Shown here in pieces: positions 1 to 13,509 of a stretch of DNA of 64,000 bases (positions are counted from its first letter, which is position 1; every line of letters begins with the position of its first letter). The position numbers and the translations under genes were made by a program. This DNA is from Wuchereria bancrofti (taxonomy: Eukaryota > Nematoda > Chromadorea > Rhabditida > Onchocercidae): assembly GCA_005281725.1 (NCBI GenBank), contig SSBO01000003.1:5208495-5272494 (forward strand). Direction: 5' to 3'. The notes under the pieces are model-generated. The model ran no database searches. It was given only the letters and a program-made list of their open reading frames with translations, and had not been told where the DNA came from.

Positions 1-139
1 AATTTTGATTTTTTTACCTAATATTTTAAAGATTAATGATCATTTAACCCTGGTCACCATCTATTTTTAAGTATATGTTGAATTGTTAAATGTTTTTAAA
101 TTGTAATTTACCATTCCACATCAGACAATTGTTTTCTAG

Positions 140-802
140 ACAAAGAAGGAGTTCGCGGGGAAAGGTTATTTGAACAACAGATAGCTGTGCCTCCTGAATC
201 GAGAGAAGTTAACAAGTAGGTCCTTTATTTTCAAATTTCGAATAATTTGTGCTATTGGGTATATTTTGTTATCTATTGATTTGCAAACTTTTTCCCTACT
301 AAGACAGCTTTAATCTTCAATGGTAAGATTAAATTATGTTCCAATATTCAGTATTAAGTATTAGATTCTTTGCAGTGAGCCGCTTCAAGACAATTCCGAT
401 TCCAAAAATAATTCTGCATCACCGGCCGAGGAAGTAAGCATTTACTTTTCATTCAATCAGTCTTTCGTTTCTTCAGAAAAACATCTTACATAACAGAAAT
501 TGATATGTAGAATATCGTTCTGAAAGAATTTTGATCTTAAGATGTAAAAATGATTATAGGACTTAAAAACTGTTGACAAAAAAGACGAAACTTTTGCACC
601 ATCTTCGAGCAATAAAATGAGAAAAACGGCTTTTTCTTTAGTCATACAACATTAGCTCGCTGATCACTCGCTGTAATTGTTAATTTATCTCAGAAAAGTT
701 TTCTATCATTTTGAAACTAATTAACTATTTGTTCAGGCAGAGCAGAATCGTGAAACTGCAGGTAGTATCGATGAATTGACGAAATATCCAGGACATGAGT
801 AA
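140..802 (+). CDS. 3' end of an unrecognised gene (last three exons)
   Basis: Three exons join in phase: 140-215 (after TTTTCTAG, donor GTAGGT), 376-433 (after TTTGCAG, donor GTAAGC) and 737-802 (after GTTCAG), ending in TAA. They encode about 66 C-terminal residues rich in Glu, Asn, Ser and Gln, with short stretches such as DKEGVRGERLFEQQ and DELTKYPGHE at the end. No domain, membrane segment or known motif is visible, and the 5' part lies outside the window. A possible polyadenylation signal AATAAA sits at 913-918, 111 bases after the stop. Exon joining is well supported by three consistent splice phases; identity is unknown. Confidence 0.55.
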
Positions 803-3539
803 TGTTTAGTCATATTTAAATACAATGGAATAATTAGAAATAGAAATTTCGCGAAATTTATATTTCTTTTCTATTTTATATTTGTGAAAATCTGATTTTC
901 ATTTAAAAATTTAATAAAATAATTTTGAAATATTTTAACGCTGCCGATACAGTCTTGTTCGCTTGAAACACTTACATCAGAATCAAAAATGTCCACTTAT
1001 CCCATGTAAAGTAATTTTTTTTTTTTGCGTACGTCAACTTCTAAAAATTAGTAAAAACACGACATTTAGTAAAACATAGAAATGAATGGTATGAAAAACT
1101 GACATTACCTGTATGGGTTGATCACGGGAGTAATTAATGTAAGTTGAGCTTAATTGCTTTTACAAATCACCTGCTAAAATTAGAAAACTTCAAAATTATG
1201 AATTAAAATTCTTACTTAAGTCCCAAACAATTATACATAAGAATTCTTGAAGCCGAAAATCAACATATTAAATATGTGAAAAAAATCTAAGCATTGGATG
1301 GGTCTTGTGAATTAAAATTCGTATTTTATGAATTAAAATACATATTGGATCTTTAAGATATTGAAAGGCCAATTTGTCAGAAATGTAGAATTGATTGATT
1401 TCAAAATTACGAAGTCAAAAAAGTACCCATTTTGATATTCAAAAGGTAAAGTTAGTGTGCCACCATGTAGTCACCGTGGACGGAATTGTAATTTATGGCA
1501 ATTGATCCTTTAAGCATTTTTTCCAGAAGATACAAAAATTTCTGGTAATTCTTTTCTTGTTACTCTGGCCGAACAGAGTTAATTAACAATTGTTCATTTG
1601 TCAATAAATATTACCATCTATCAAACTGAAAAGTGGTGAACTTTTATTTCAAATAGAAAAGATGCTAAAATAAAATTTACTAAAATATTAAGGATTAACA
1701 TTCTTTAGAATTTCCCAGCCTACAAGAGAAAGAAATATATTTTAATGGAGAATGAAATATTTCGAACTCTCTCCAATTTGCTACTCGTATATATTCTGCA
1801 ACTAGTTTTTCAGTTGTAGTGTCGTTACGAAAATTTTCATAATTGCATCTATTCGAAAAGCAAATATTGCTGTAAAAAAAGCAATTGTCAGGGACGGTGT
1901 AGCAATAAGAGAATTCTGATCATGTTTGATGTTTGTGCAAAGAGGCATTAATTAATCTTTTAACTAAGTTACTGTTAAAATTCAAAAAACAGTAACCTTG
2001 TGGAAATTTTCCAAACCATTCATTTTAATTATTTATATAATATATGGCTGACTAAATATGCTCTAGCATAGCCTAATATTTACACTATTTTTGGTCTAAA
2101 CCGAAAGCAGAATTATCAGGAGCTATCAGAATTTATCAATTTTATCATAACCACAGCATACTGTATACTTCCACTTTCACTACACGTTACATCTTATTTA
2201 ACAGAAACGCCGATTCATGTTAGAATTAAAACTAAAAATGAGTCGCAATTAAATCGATAAGTATTATGGTCTACATGAAGCAGAAGAAATACAGTTCATG
2301 CTAACTTAAACACAATTGTAATTTAAGCGCAGGTATTTTCGGACCTACAATATTAATTATAAATAAATGCTAGATTAATTATCCAGTAAGAAAAATATTT
2401 CCGAAGTAGGGAGCACCTCTAGTTCCAAAATACAAATTTAAAAAATGAGTACATCCGTTAACAATTAAAGAACTATTTTATTCAAGTTGATTCATTTGGA
2501 TGAATCAAGTAATGAAATATCTGTTACAACTAAGCGGTGCGAACGAAGATTTCATTCAGTTTTCAGTTTAGCTCTCTTCTTCAGTATGTTCACTTTGCTG
2601 AATCGCAACAAATCAGACTTCAATTTTGTTGAAATTTACTGCAAGACCTTCATACTAAGATTCGCTCGCATCTGCATGAAATATTTATTATATTGACCTA
2701 GAAAATATTTAACTAATATCGTTTCATCACAATATTAATGTTCATCTTCTCTCTCTCCCTCTCTTTTATTTTGATCGCTGCTTTCTTAAAAGTATTGAGA
2801 AGCACTTGATTTATTTTTCAACCAAAAGTATTCCATTTTAACAATTACTTGAAATAACAGTAAAATAAATAACGGAATGTCAGAATGAAATGTTCGTTTA
2901 AAAAGAAAAGCAATTCAAAATTCTAACTTTTGAGATTAACTTTTTAGTTTCAAAGAAAGCGCTCACCCTACTAAATTCACAGAAATATTAATTCTGTTTC
3001 ATTCAAAAAAGTGGTTTAGGATTACTGTTTCACATAAAAATCTAATTACAAAGAATTTTCGTAGTCCTAATGATCATAAATCCGAAATAAAATACTTTTT
3101 ATCGATGACATTCCCTGAGCTAGCCTTTGAATTCGGGGAAATGGTAATGTATACTATACATTATTGAATACGATTTTTAAAAAAATCACCGCAGGAAAAG
3201 TGAGAAATTACGTATGCTTATTGCACCATACCCATATTCCATCTTTGTAGTTAATAAACCTGTAAAGAAGCTTTAAAATACATTGCATAAATTATTTACA
3301 TAAATGAACAACAAATTTAGTATTAAGAAGAAAAATATTTCTTATCAATACGAAAATGTGGCGCCTAATTTTAATGTTGGAAGAAGATATTTCATTGTTT
3401 TCTTCTTAAATAAATTAGATATGTGCATAACTAGTATTGTGGTCACTGAGTAAGGGTATTAAATAAAGGTAGATAAGATTACCTTATTTTGAAAGCCCAT
3501 TTATTAATCATGAACTCATTTAAATGATAGATGAAGCAA
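803..3539. other. Intergenic, AT-rich, no gene seen
   Basis: About 2.7 kb between the upstream gene's stop and the 3' end of the minus-strand SDR gene. Only short ORFs without codon bias or splice support are present. AATAAA at 913-918 probably serves the upstream gene. TTTATT at 3500-3505 is AATAAA on the minus strand, 35 bases past the SDR stop, and probably ends that transcript. Confidence 0.6.
3500..3505 (-). promoter_or_regulatory. Probable polyadenylation signal of the SDR gene
   Basis: AATAAA on the minus strand, 35 bases beyond the predicted SDR stop codon. Placement fits a 3' end signal; it has not been tested. Confidence 0.4.
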
Positions 3540-5981
3540 TCAGAAATAAATAGTCAAAAAGAATGAAAAAAATCTGATAAGTGAAACCTTTTTGTTCTCG
3601 GCTGTAACTGAATGAATGTCTTGGGATGCATCAGTCCTGCGCTTATGGTACCAGTAAACTGGTAATAATATATATTTCAATAAGGTCCATGGAAACATAT
3701 GCCGTGTTAACATCTAAAATTGAAGAGAGAAATACGAAGTGTGATCAGACAGTTTAGCCAAACAAGACTAAAGAACTTTCCATAATGGTAAGGCAACAAA
3801 ATATTTTAAAATACTTTTATGAGGTAATCATTCCGGAAGAATAAATATGAAATTGCATAAGAAGATTTCGATCAGTTAACATACAGTTATGTTTTTCATC
3901 TGATTTATTCGGGAAATTTTAAACTCATCTTATTCTACTCACAAATAAAAAGTTTGTTGCGATGATTACTTGCAGCTCATGGTTAAGACATCCGCTTGTC
4001 ATACTCGTTAAGCCAATTGTATTGACAGCTTCTTTTACGAAATCATCGGCATTTTTCACAAACAATGATCTATAATTGTTATCATAATGTGTCATTTTTG
4101 TTGCTACAAGCGCAGGTGTCAAGCACTGAACTCTTACTGTTGGCCATTCACGATTTATTGCCTCACACAAGAACAACAGCATGACCTGAAAATTTTCACG
4201 AGTAAGTTGAAAATAAAACCGTTAAAATGATAAAAGATTATAATGAATCACTAAAATGCCCACTTTTGAGGCACAGTAAGACGCGATGTACGGAAATGGT
4301 CGAAAGCCTTGACAAGATGACAGGACAACAATTTGTCCACCACCATTCTTTTCCATTGTTGGTAAAACTATTGACAAGAACTGCAACATAGTTCTTTATT
4401 ACATGTTGTATTAAATCTTTTACTTAGCTAAATTACCCGTTAATCCATCAAATCTAACTATAGCGCAATTAAGTGCATTTCAAAAGCTGCCAAAAGTCTT
4501 AATAACAATCTGAAATTTCATAAAGGTCAGCTTTAACCTTACTTCAGCAGCACCTAGTCCATTCACTTTAAGCAGTCTGCGATCAGCTTCAGGGTTATCA
4601 CCATATCGCTCCATCCGTTCTCGTCCAACACCAACACTATTTACTACAAATAACCGTATTTTAACAAATTTCAGCAGCTGTCAGGAATTATTTCATGCAT
4701 CAAAATATGCCTGAATTTCATCAATTGGAAAGAAGGAAACTTCAACATGCCTCAAAAACTGCCATGTTGGACCAATTAAACTATCTTTATTTTTGAAATT
4801 CAAAAGCTGCTTAGAATTCTTAAAAAATAGCAAATGCTTACGGACAAAACCAACATCGATATCCTCAATAAAATTTCTCATCTCATTATAATCACCATCA
4901 TAGAAATCAAACAGATATGTTTGGACGCGAGCGCTAAACTTGTCCTCTAGAAGACAAAAGGTTTTTGGAAAAAACATATGTGAAATAAGTGTCAAGCGTT
5001 AATGATAATCACTGATTTCATTTTTCATTCATATGTTTTATTTGTTCTGTTAACGATGATAGTGCTAATGAAAATTTAAAAATACGTTAAAAAAATATCC
5101 AATAAACGATGGAAGTAGCACTGATTTATCAACATTATATTGTTATCGCCAAGAATTTCGAGATGGTGAAAGCTATTGAGAAGAAAAAAAATGAAAGAAG
5201 GAAATATTCTTCGGTCATAAAAAAAAGCAATGGCTCATATATCGGAGGGAAAGAAACAGCTGCAATTTTCGTCATCATAAATTGAGAAATAACTACACCA
5301 AGTAACTAAGTATACGGAATGCGGAATACCCTTATTTAAAACGGCAAATTACTAGGAATATTTCTGAAAATGAAAAGATGTCAAGAATTTGAAACTATTT
5401 GCTTTCTAAAACAAAATTTCAAATAGAACTCATCAATTCTGTATTAAACTCCTACCTAAATAAGTTTTCATGCCTTGAAGTTTTATTTCATTTCGACCAA
5501 TAAGGACAAATTTGCGTAATCCATTTTTTGCCAGTTCGATTGTGTATGCTTTTCCAATACCGTCTGTTCCACCAGTGACAACTGTAAACTTAAAATTTTA
5601 ATCGAACATGCTTCAGTGGATACACATACTATGCAACAGCTGAAAACATTACAGATTAAATATGTAAGCTGGAACGCCTCATTTGGTTTTATTTTATAAA
5701 AATTGCATAAACTTGGAAAATAGATAAAAGAATTGAAAATAAGATGTTCAATCATAATTACACAACTCGAAATAAATTAAAATTTAGATTTTTAAAAATG
5801 GTTGTGATGATAGTTAACCTGTCCATCGTCCTTTGTATGGATCAAAGTTAGGTTTATAAAATAACGGAGCAATAATATATATTGCAACAGTTGACCAAAG
5901 TGCCACAGCTGTCCTGACAATACGATAAACGATGTACGTCTTCAGAACCCAGTATAATGCCGAGTGGAGTAGATCAAACAT
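3540..5981 (-). CDS. 17-beta-HSD12 / LET-767-like short-chain dehydrogenase (3-ketoacyl-CoA reductase type)
   Basis: NAD(P)H-dependent SDR of the microsomal steroid dehydrogenase / very-long-chain 3-oxoacyl-CoA reductase family (human HSD17B12, C. elegans LET-767/STDH). Exons, 5' to 3' on the minus strand: 5981-5819, 5581-5456, 4946-4842, 4643-4543, 4380-4264, 4185-3943 and 3713-3540; all phases agree and give about 342 aa. Visible parts: a hydrophobic N-terminal segment (residues 10-42, likely ER anchor), Rossmann TGGTDGIG (57-64), NSVG (133-136), LSS (185-187) and catalytic YCASK (200-204), then PALVATKM. The start ATG directly follows a TTACAG acceptor, which suggests trans-splicing. The NNxG motif typical of the family reads NSVG. 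The last exon (from the LTRHMFPW region on) is the least certain, because a GTTTCA could act as a further donor. The exact substrate (sterol or fatty acyl) cannot be told from sequence. Confidence 0.85.
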
Positions 5982-8439
5982 CTGTAATAATAAAAATCAT
6001 GAGTTAAGTAGCTTTGATCTCAAGGAAGACTTCAGTTTCAATTTCAATTTTCTATTTTATGGTTCCGAATTTTACACTTAGCTGGTCGATGCTGCACATA
6101 AACAATTCATAATAAGTTAAAATCTCGAATGACATTTTTCTGAAATATGATGAAAATGAAAGACATTGTCAGATCAATAATTTAACAGTACAAAATGATT
6201 CAGAAGCAAGATTAAATCGCTGGAGAATAAACCAGTTTACAATTATTTTCCATGAACTACTGAAAGAATTGTCGTCTGTCTCCACTTTCATACATTACGT
6301 ATTCTGTTCATCAACTAACAAAACATAGCAATTGATCAAACTCGTTTTTCCTATCTTTCTATTGTATCACATCATCACTGATTATAGAGTAAATAGCACA
6401 TAAAAATGTAAAGGTTAAATGTAAATATGATGTATTAGGAAACTGACTTATTCAAACGTAATTAGCAAGTAGTAACGGATAATCAGAAACGCAACAACTA
6501 AGTAATCCTAGCCTGTTTTGCTTAAGAAGACAAAAAAGTACGATCAACAAGGTAAATGATTATCACAGACGATTCGTTGCTTATATTACCGTCACTGAAC
6601 AAGTAAATTTGGAAGGAAACCTCTACTAGTTCACGGATTTAGAATTAAGAAATTAATTGTTGCTGCGGTATAATTCACTACTAGTAAAAATATTTTTCGT
6701 AGAAACTAGTTATCATGGACATGATCTGAGAATTTGGATTGATCTTGCGAAAAGTATCGTTGACAATTATTGATTTATCCCCATCATTAAATATCTATAA
6801 ATCATATCCAGTTTCACATAGAGATGGAAATGGCGACAAATATAAAATACAATAGTAAGTTAGAAATTAACACTAATAGAATTAAAGAGAATTACTGTTA
6901 TTTGAAAGTATCGGTCAAGGCAGTTTTGTGAATCAATCCAAAAGTATGCAAGTGGCATACGCATCCCTATCTACTGCCCAGTTATCGAGCATTTAATCGT
7001 CACCAAGTAGGTCTGATCACAAGGTCAAATGGTAATGTGGTACGATGGAAGGCGAACTCCTTCTATGTTTGCCTGCATAACTGTCTTCTCTTGTCTTCCG
7101 CATCACTTATTAACTACATTCGCCATTATCGAACTGTGTCAAGTTCAGAAATGAGTCCTCTGCAAATAAAACAATGGCAAATAATCTGGAACTTCTCGAA
7201 GAATTCCAAAAGTGTTTCAATGTCAAATCACAGGTGCAATTACCAGCACATCTTTTAGCAATCAGTTTTCTTATCAAAATAGGTCATTTTTTGAATAAAG
7301 TTCAAAAACATCTGACGTGGAACTAAATTGTTTGATATTGATGCATTTTGCATTCATGATAAAAATCCACCGGTTCATTAAAATGTAAACTGTAGCTTTT
7401 GCAATGTGAAATAAAATCTCTCAGTTAATGGCGATTTCATAAAAGCAGCTAATGTAAAATAACACTATCTCTCCATAATTTTGTATTTATATATTGAAGT
7501 AATAAGTAACAGGTGTAAGAATGGCTGCATGAAACTCTCCAAAACTTCAAAGCAAAATAACCGAAAAGTACTTCCCTAAACAAACTTTTCCTTCTTAGAA
7601 TTATTGTTCCAAAGAAATCTGACATCCCAATGTATGCTAACTGGTCACACCACAGGAAAATTGAAGTTAGAAAACTTAAATAGATAAGACACTTCAGAAA
7701 AGATATCCATTCATGCTTCTAAAATTACCGCTATGCTCTTTCAAAACGGGTTGTAAAAGAAATTAAACCAAAACCTACTACAATTTAAGCAACACTTTAA
7801 GTTTCTACAAGTAATGTTAAACAACAAAAAAGCACTACGGCGAAATTTATTTCCCACATAAAATACAAGTCATACCTTATTTTTAATCAAATAAATTATA
7901 CATGAGATGAAAACAACAAAGGACAAGTGATTCATCAGTTCATTTGTATATTGGTTGACCAAGTTTAAACTGTAATAAAGAAGGGAAACCCCACCGTATA
8001 ATTTGAAAACAACTTTCCAGTCAATCATTGAAACAAAAGAAGGTTATGGATTACTTTAAAAGAATCTAATTCGCCAAAAGCAATTCAAACATAGTCTTTT
8101 TGAGACTAATGTAATACTACAAACCACTAGAATGTCTTTGGATGGATGGATATAAGTAACAAATTAAAGTCTTAATATTATTTTAAACTAAATTCATTAA
8201 ATGAAAAACTTTGAATTAAACAATGCATATAATTTTTCGACATAAATATGGTAAAATTCGTTAACGGCAATGGAACTAAGTACTTCATTTGATGCGAAAA
8301 ACTAAAATGACATTTTAGGTACCAAATGATATTAGAAAATAGAACTGGTTTCCCCAAACTGTTCCAGTAGCAAGCAATCTTATCTCTTCAGTTTTTAAGG
8401 AAAAATCCATTCACAAAAATAGATAAAAAATTAGTGTCA
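5982..8439. other. Intergenic between SDR gene and dymeclin
   Basis: 2.4 kb of AT-rich sequence upstream of the SDR gene and downstream of dymeclin, both on the minus strand. A 73-codon plus-strand ORF near 7037-7258 has no splice context or recognisable motif. Nothing else is seen. Confidence 0.55.
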
Positions 8440-11400
8440 TTACGTAAGGAAAGAAGTATTAAAGAGGCGTATACGTGTTGCATCCCAGTACAATGTTGAA
8501 AACTGGAATGTTAATCGCCAAACATATGGAACAAAAAATTCCACTGTATTGTCATCTTCTACGTATTTGAATTTTAATTCTGGAAACTTCTTCAGCCTGA
8601 AGAAAAACAAATTCTTAAAGAATTGCACGAGTCCATAAAATAATAAAACTTCAAAATGACAAAACACATGATAAAAAATTTCATAGATCAAACTGGAACT
8701 AACTGTGATCCAAAAACTACAGCTAGTAGTTATTACAAAAAATTGTGTAAGTTAGAACAAAGTGATGATCTTATCTGAGAAGGATTAAAAAAACCTAATG
8801 GTATGCATGCTTCAAGTGGTAAATTTTTTACTCAAGTTTTCTTTTAATAAAAACTTATAGAAACTCTCAACTAAGCATATAGTTGAAAATAACGCATGCA
8901 GATGTAGAAAAAACAAAAAAAAAAAAAAGAAACGAACCTATCCGTAGGCCAGTGGAGTACTCCTTTCTGAATTGTAGCAAGAATAGCACTCACTGAAGAT
9001 CCCTTTTCCAGAAGTTGCACTCGTGATGCAAAGTGACTGATAACCTGAAACTGGATAAAACAGAAAAATTGAGGTGTTTCACAGTTTCGAATCAAAAACC
9101 TACGAAAATCTATAAAACGTTTAAAAGCAAAATTGAAATGTTGAAAAAGCTAGAATTTCCTCTGAGGTGAACAACCTAATTCCAAATATGCGGCGTTTTT
9201 TCATCACTGAGTACTGCTCAAGCAATTTAAAGAGATGTGAAATATTTCCTTACTGCGCAAATATTCCAAATTAGATCCTGGAACATCGGATGATTTTGGA
9301 AAGCATCAAACAGATCACGTTTATAAAGTATTGTATAAATGAAATGCGGGTTTGAACGAAGATTTGAAGAAAGGCAACTGTTGCAAATTTCGAGCAAAGT
9401 ACGTATACCTTCTTCCAAAGCGGTTATATCCTTATGCTACAAGATATTGATATATAAAACAAAATTACTTCAATAATTTGTAGATGAAATAGCAAATGAA
9501 AATTATGTGGGGAATTTACGTAATTATGTGATTCCTTTTCTTGAATGATATCATATTCAGCCCTGACGCGCATATTTTCGATTAGTTTTGCATGTCGTCG
9601 AGTAAAAACCTTAAAAAATCGGTTAATATTTAGGTTAGTTTATCGTAAAATTGTAAGAAGTAAAAATGAGCCATGTTCTGATGCATTCAATTGAACTACT
9701 AAGCCAGAATTTATAAAATCACTAGAAATGAACAAAACAAATGAACCTATTACAGCAAACTAACTACTCGTAATTCGTATTTGAGAAAATAAGGAATAAG
9801 AATGGATTATTAGCAATGCGATGATAATTTAAATTACTCAAGCAAGAATCTTTAGCAGGAAAATCAACGCAAGTCCTAAAAGTTAATTTTATGCAAATTT
9901 TCATAATTTTGTACCTCAAGCAATCCGATCAGTTTTTGACAAACAATGGATGAGAGATTTTTGAAATAGGAAGACATATTAGCTAAAGCTGCAAGACAAT
10001 TTGTATGCAGATAACGATCCTGCAAAAATGAATGTAATAAATATTAGATGATATTTGAATGAAAATTGGAAAATCTTTAAATTAATGGAAGAGAAACGGA
10101 AATAACATTGAACACAAAGGATTGTTTCTTCTGCAAGATAAAGTATTGCATAAATAGAGAACTGATCTCTAAAAGATCTTAAAGATTGCAATAATGCTTT
10201 AGGTAGGATAAATGAATGATTTAATAAAGAAATTTACACGAATGATACATTCTGTTCACAACTCATTGAAGGAAGTTGTCCTAAATCCGGACGCTACACA
10301 AGAGGTGCATAAAATTTCCTGAACTTTTCATGAAGTATTATATCTTTTTAATTCATGCACTTTTAACTAACGCAAACCTTTGTTTTTAAAGTGTTGAGTT
10401 GTATAATACGAACAAAAACTAAAATAATTAAGCCACCCAGTGAAATCTCTCCCAATGGACGTTCACTATTAAACCACGTTGTATCCTTTATCATCTGAAA
10501 TTTTTTTGAAAAATAAGCACGCAAAAAATCGGTAAATAAATATAAAAACAAAATCATCAGTTCTTTTCAAAATCTGATTTCGTACAATCACGTTGATACA
10601 TTGTGATCCAGTTGCATTGAAATGAAAAATAAATATGCTCACCGTTTCATGGGCAACTTTACAGAAAAAGTCGTCTTCACTAAGAATCAGGATAACAATA
10701 AGTGCTAAATATACATGATGTGCATTGTATGAATTAATCATACTACTGCTCTGAGCTCCATCACTAAGAACAATCAGTACTGGTAGTACCTAAAGCAAAG
10801 GAATTCCCGATTAGTGAAGCAATAACAGCGATAAGAAGCAGTAACAAAGCATTTAAGATGTGCTTGAAGTTTGAGATCTCAAAATCCGTTCAAACATTGA
10901 CCTAAATATGCCTTCTAAATCCATTAATTTTGCTAATTAGTTTCAAAATTAACGATCACAATAATTTACCAGTTTTTCTAAATTGATTCTTGAAAGAATA
11001 TAATTTCGAAAGCCAACATTCCTATGCAACAATATGTACAGAAACAACATAGGTGACTGCTGATTTACTGTAGCACATAATCGTTCATATAACAAACTGT
11101 AGTCTAGTTTGAACGTATCAGTTTCACTATTATTCAGCGATGAAACTTCTGCAAATTAGAATATCAACATTAACGAGTGAGGAAATTTGAATGTTAATGA
11201 TTAGAATCCGGCAAAACCAGTTCCCAACATGAAGTTATAAGCTGAATATACATATCCATCTTATGTCTATTCTTAATTTCTCAAAAATTTATAAAATCGA
11301 GGCATCCTTTATATGAAGTTATCATTTTTACCAAATTCTTTAACATTACGATTGATTTGACAATTATGCTGATAAACTAATTTCACTATGTACTCAAATA

Positions 11401-13509
11401 TCAACTAAAACTATTGACAAAAATCAATCAGTATTAATTATTAAAAAATTTGGTAAAAACGACTTCATATAAAGGATGCCCCGATTTTATAAATTTTCGT
11501 GTTAAGAATCTGAAACAGTATTCATCAACAGAAATTAATGTAACAGCTGTGTCAAAGATATCATTAAATTACCTTGAGAATTTTGGAATTTCGAAAGCGA
11601 TTCCTTATAAGGGTTTAGCTTCGCTTCCGGATCTTGGTGACATGCCAGATTAAGTAGGAGAAGCACAGACAACGATCCAAGAGAGACTGGCGGTGTAATT
11701 TCGCTGTCACTGCTAAGTGAATTCGAGTCGTCCATACCGGTAACAATCTGCACTGCTGACCAAACGGACGCTTAAATAAACGGAAGTTATGTTATAAATA
11801 ACACTGACAAAATTAGTGCTCCTGAAAACAAAAAAAGAATATTTATGAAGTTATTCCTAGCTCAATATCCCGTCTGATATGCGGAGTACCTAAAGATCAA
11901 GACCTCAATAAGCATTGTACATGTGGTTCCCTTTTAAAGAAAAAAAAAAAACATGAAATCAGAAAAACCTGCAAGGCCCAGAACAATACTTTCCGGTTCC
12001 TTATCATGTTTAACGACGCATGGAGTGTATCGTTGCAGATAATTTGATATTAAGGCTCGACTAAGTTCCAAAGATCTTGTTGAGCTAAAAAAATATCAAT
12101 TTTCATAAGACCTATTAAATGAACACGGATTAAAACTATAAACCAAACTGCAAAGCTAACCATTTGCCCTGCATTAGATATCTGTAAAAAATATTTGGTC
12201 TCATGACGTCATCATCATAAAGCTGCGAACTGAGCAGAACCATTAAGCATTTTACAGCTTCAATGTGAATCGTTTCCGTGGAATCACTAAAAATTATATG
12301 ACAAATACAAGGCGTATCAATTCTTTATTAATTTCATCTTTCAACGGCAATGTTTTAAAAGAAAATAATGTAATTTACTTGGAAGGCAAATCAACCAAAA
12401 TATCCACCAGGGTATCCAGTAACTCTTCCGCCTTATTTTCACATAAACCATCAAATTCCTCTTCAAAATCAGAATCATAAGCTAAAGAAACACAAGCATG
12501 AGTTTCAATTATAATTTGTTTTTAAAATTGCTACACTTAAATTACTTTAAAAAAGGACTTGAGAACGACAGAAAAAATGACTAAATATTTTTCTAAATCA
12601 TCTGATTCGTTTAAAGATGGAAAAATGTGCAAGGAATCAGATCACTAACCATCCTTTTTCTCCAAATAGGTTTTATCCATGTGGAAAACTTTGATAAATT
12701 CAGTCTCGCTAAGTCTTTGAACTAAAAACTTGCAAATATACCGAAGGACGATCAACGCATTTCCTGTTTGCCAAAGAAAAATTGTGCTGCAAAACTGCAT
12801 GCAATGTTTGGTAATGAAACGGTATAAACATTATCAAAAGATTCCATTATTTTCCATTGCTATCTCGAAAAGAAAGGAAACTGAAATTCTAAATTTTAGC
12901 ATAATTCTTTGATAAAATTGATTTAGAGAGCAACAGCGAACTTCTTTACTTGTTGTAAATTTCCGAAGCTTTCAGTTCTGCTGTCCGTCTGAGAAGGACA
13001 TGAATAAATGATGCGAAATTACAAGTTGTTGGTGTATTATACATCAGCGACTGGAGACTATCCGATAAAGAAATATCAAATTGCTCGACTTCCTTTCTTA
13101 AAAACAGAAAAAGTGCTGATAATAAAATAACATAACAGACACTATCTGAATGAAAACGATTAAAATTTTTTGTATTAAACACACATTGACCGTCAACCAG
13201 AAGAGAAGTGTATATAGCAAATGAAGAAACAAACTATTAAATAAGTGTTTCAATAGGGATAATTTCAATAACCGATAACAGTCTAACTTTTCAAGCTCCC
13301 AACATCTTACAGTTAATCAATAATTAGTTCATCTCATGTAGCATTAATAATGAAGAAAAGAGTAACCTGTTATTAGAATCGATGAGGAAGTTGAAGGAAA
13401 GGAAGTGATTCCAGAATGGGTCATTGTCACTAATTGGTTGCAAACCAACGAAACGTCGTAGATACGCATTCTCCTCAATCAATGTTTCACTACTAATCTT
13501 TGCTCCCAT
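8440..13509 (-). CDS. DYM: Dymeclin (Golgi-associated trafficking protein)
   Basis: Peripheral Golgi protein needed for Golgi organisation and protein traffic in animals; loss in humans causes Dyggve-Melchior-Clausen dysplasia. Fifteen exons, minus strand: 13509-13367, 13096-12950, 12786-12650, 12481-12379, 12286-12161, 12084-11969, 11770-11573, 11148-10970, 10789-10643, 10494-10378, 10019-9915, 9609-9520, 9436-9254, 9044-8938 and 8596-8440. All phases agree and give 684 aa (human 669). Landmarks: MGAKISS with Gly2 and Ser6, a fit to the N-myristoylation consensus that human dymeclin uses; SDNDPFWNHFLSF; LEEGIRTLLEICNSCL; the family-signature KFPELKFKYVE followed by FFVPYVW near the C-terminus. 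Every intron is GT-AG. The intron 11149-11572 carries a foldback repeat. Predicted all-helical, cytosolic, no membrane span. Confidence 0.95.
11284..11497. repeat. Foldback / MITE-like element in a dymeclin intron
   Basis: Two inverted arms of about 57-60 bp, 11284-11343 and 11441-11497, match at roughly nine positions in ten (for example GGCATCCTTTATATGAAGT in the left arm against its complement in the right). Weaker inverted similarity extends outward (ATTCTTAA on both sides) and into the roughly 97-bp centre. It lies wholly inside the intron between the exons at 11148 and 11573. No transposase is encoded, which fits a non-autonomous MITE or foldback unit. A short plus-strand ORF over the right arm is a by-product. 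Confidence 0.75.

Noticed and set aside
12265..12480. Plus-strand ORF of 71 codons
   Set aside because: Shadow of a dymeclin exon (12379-12481) and the adjoining sequence; the minus-strand frame matches dymeclin.
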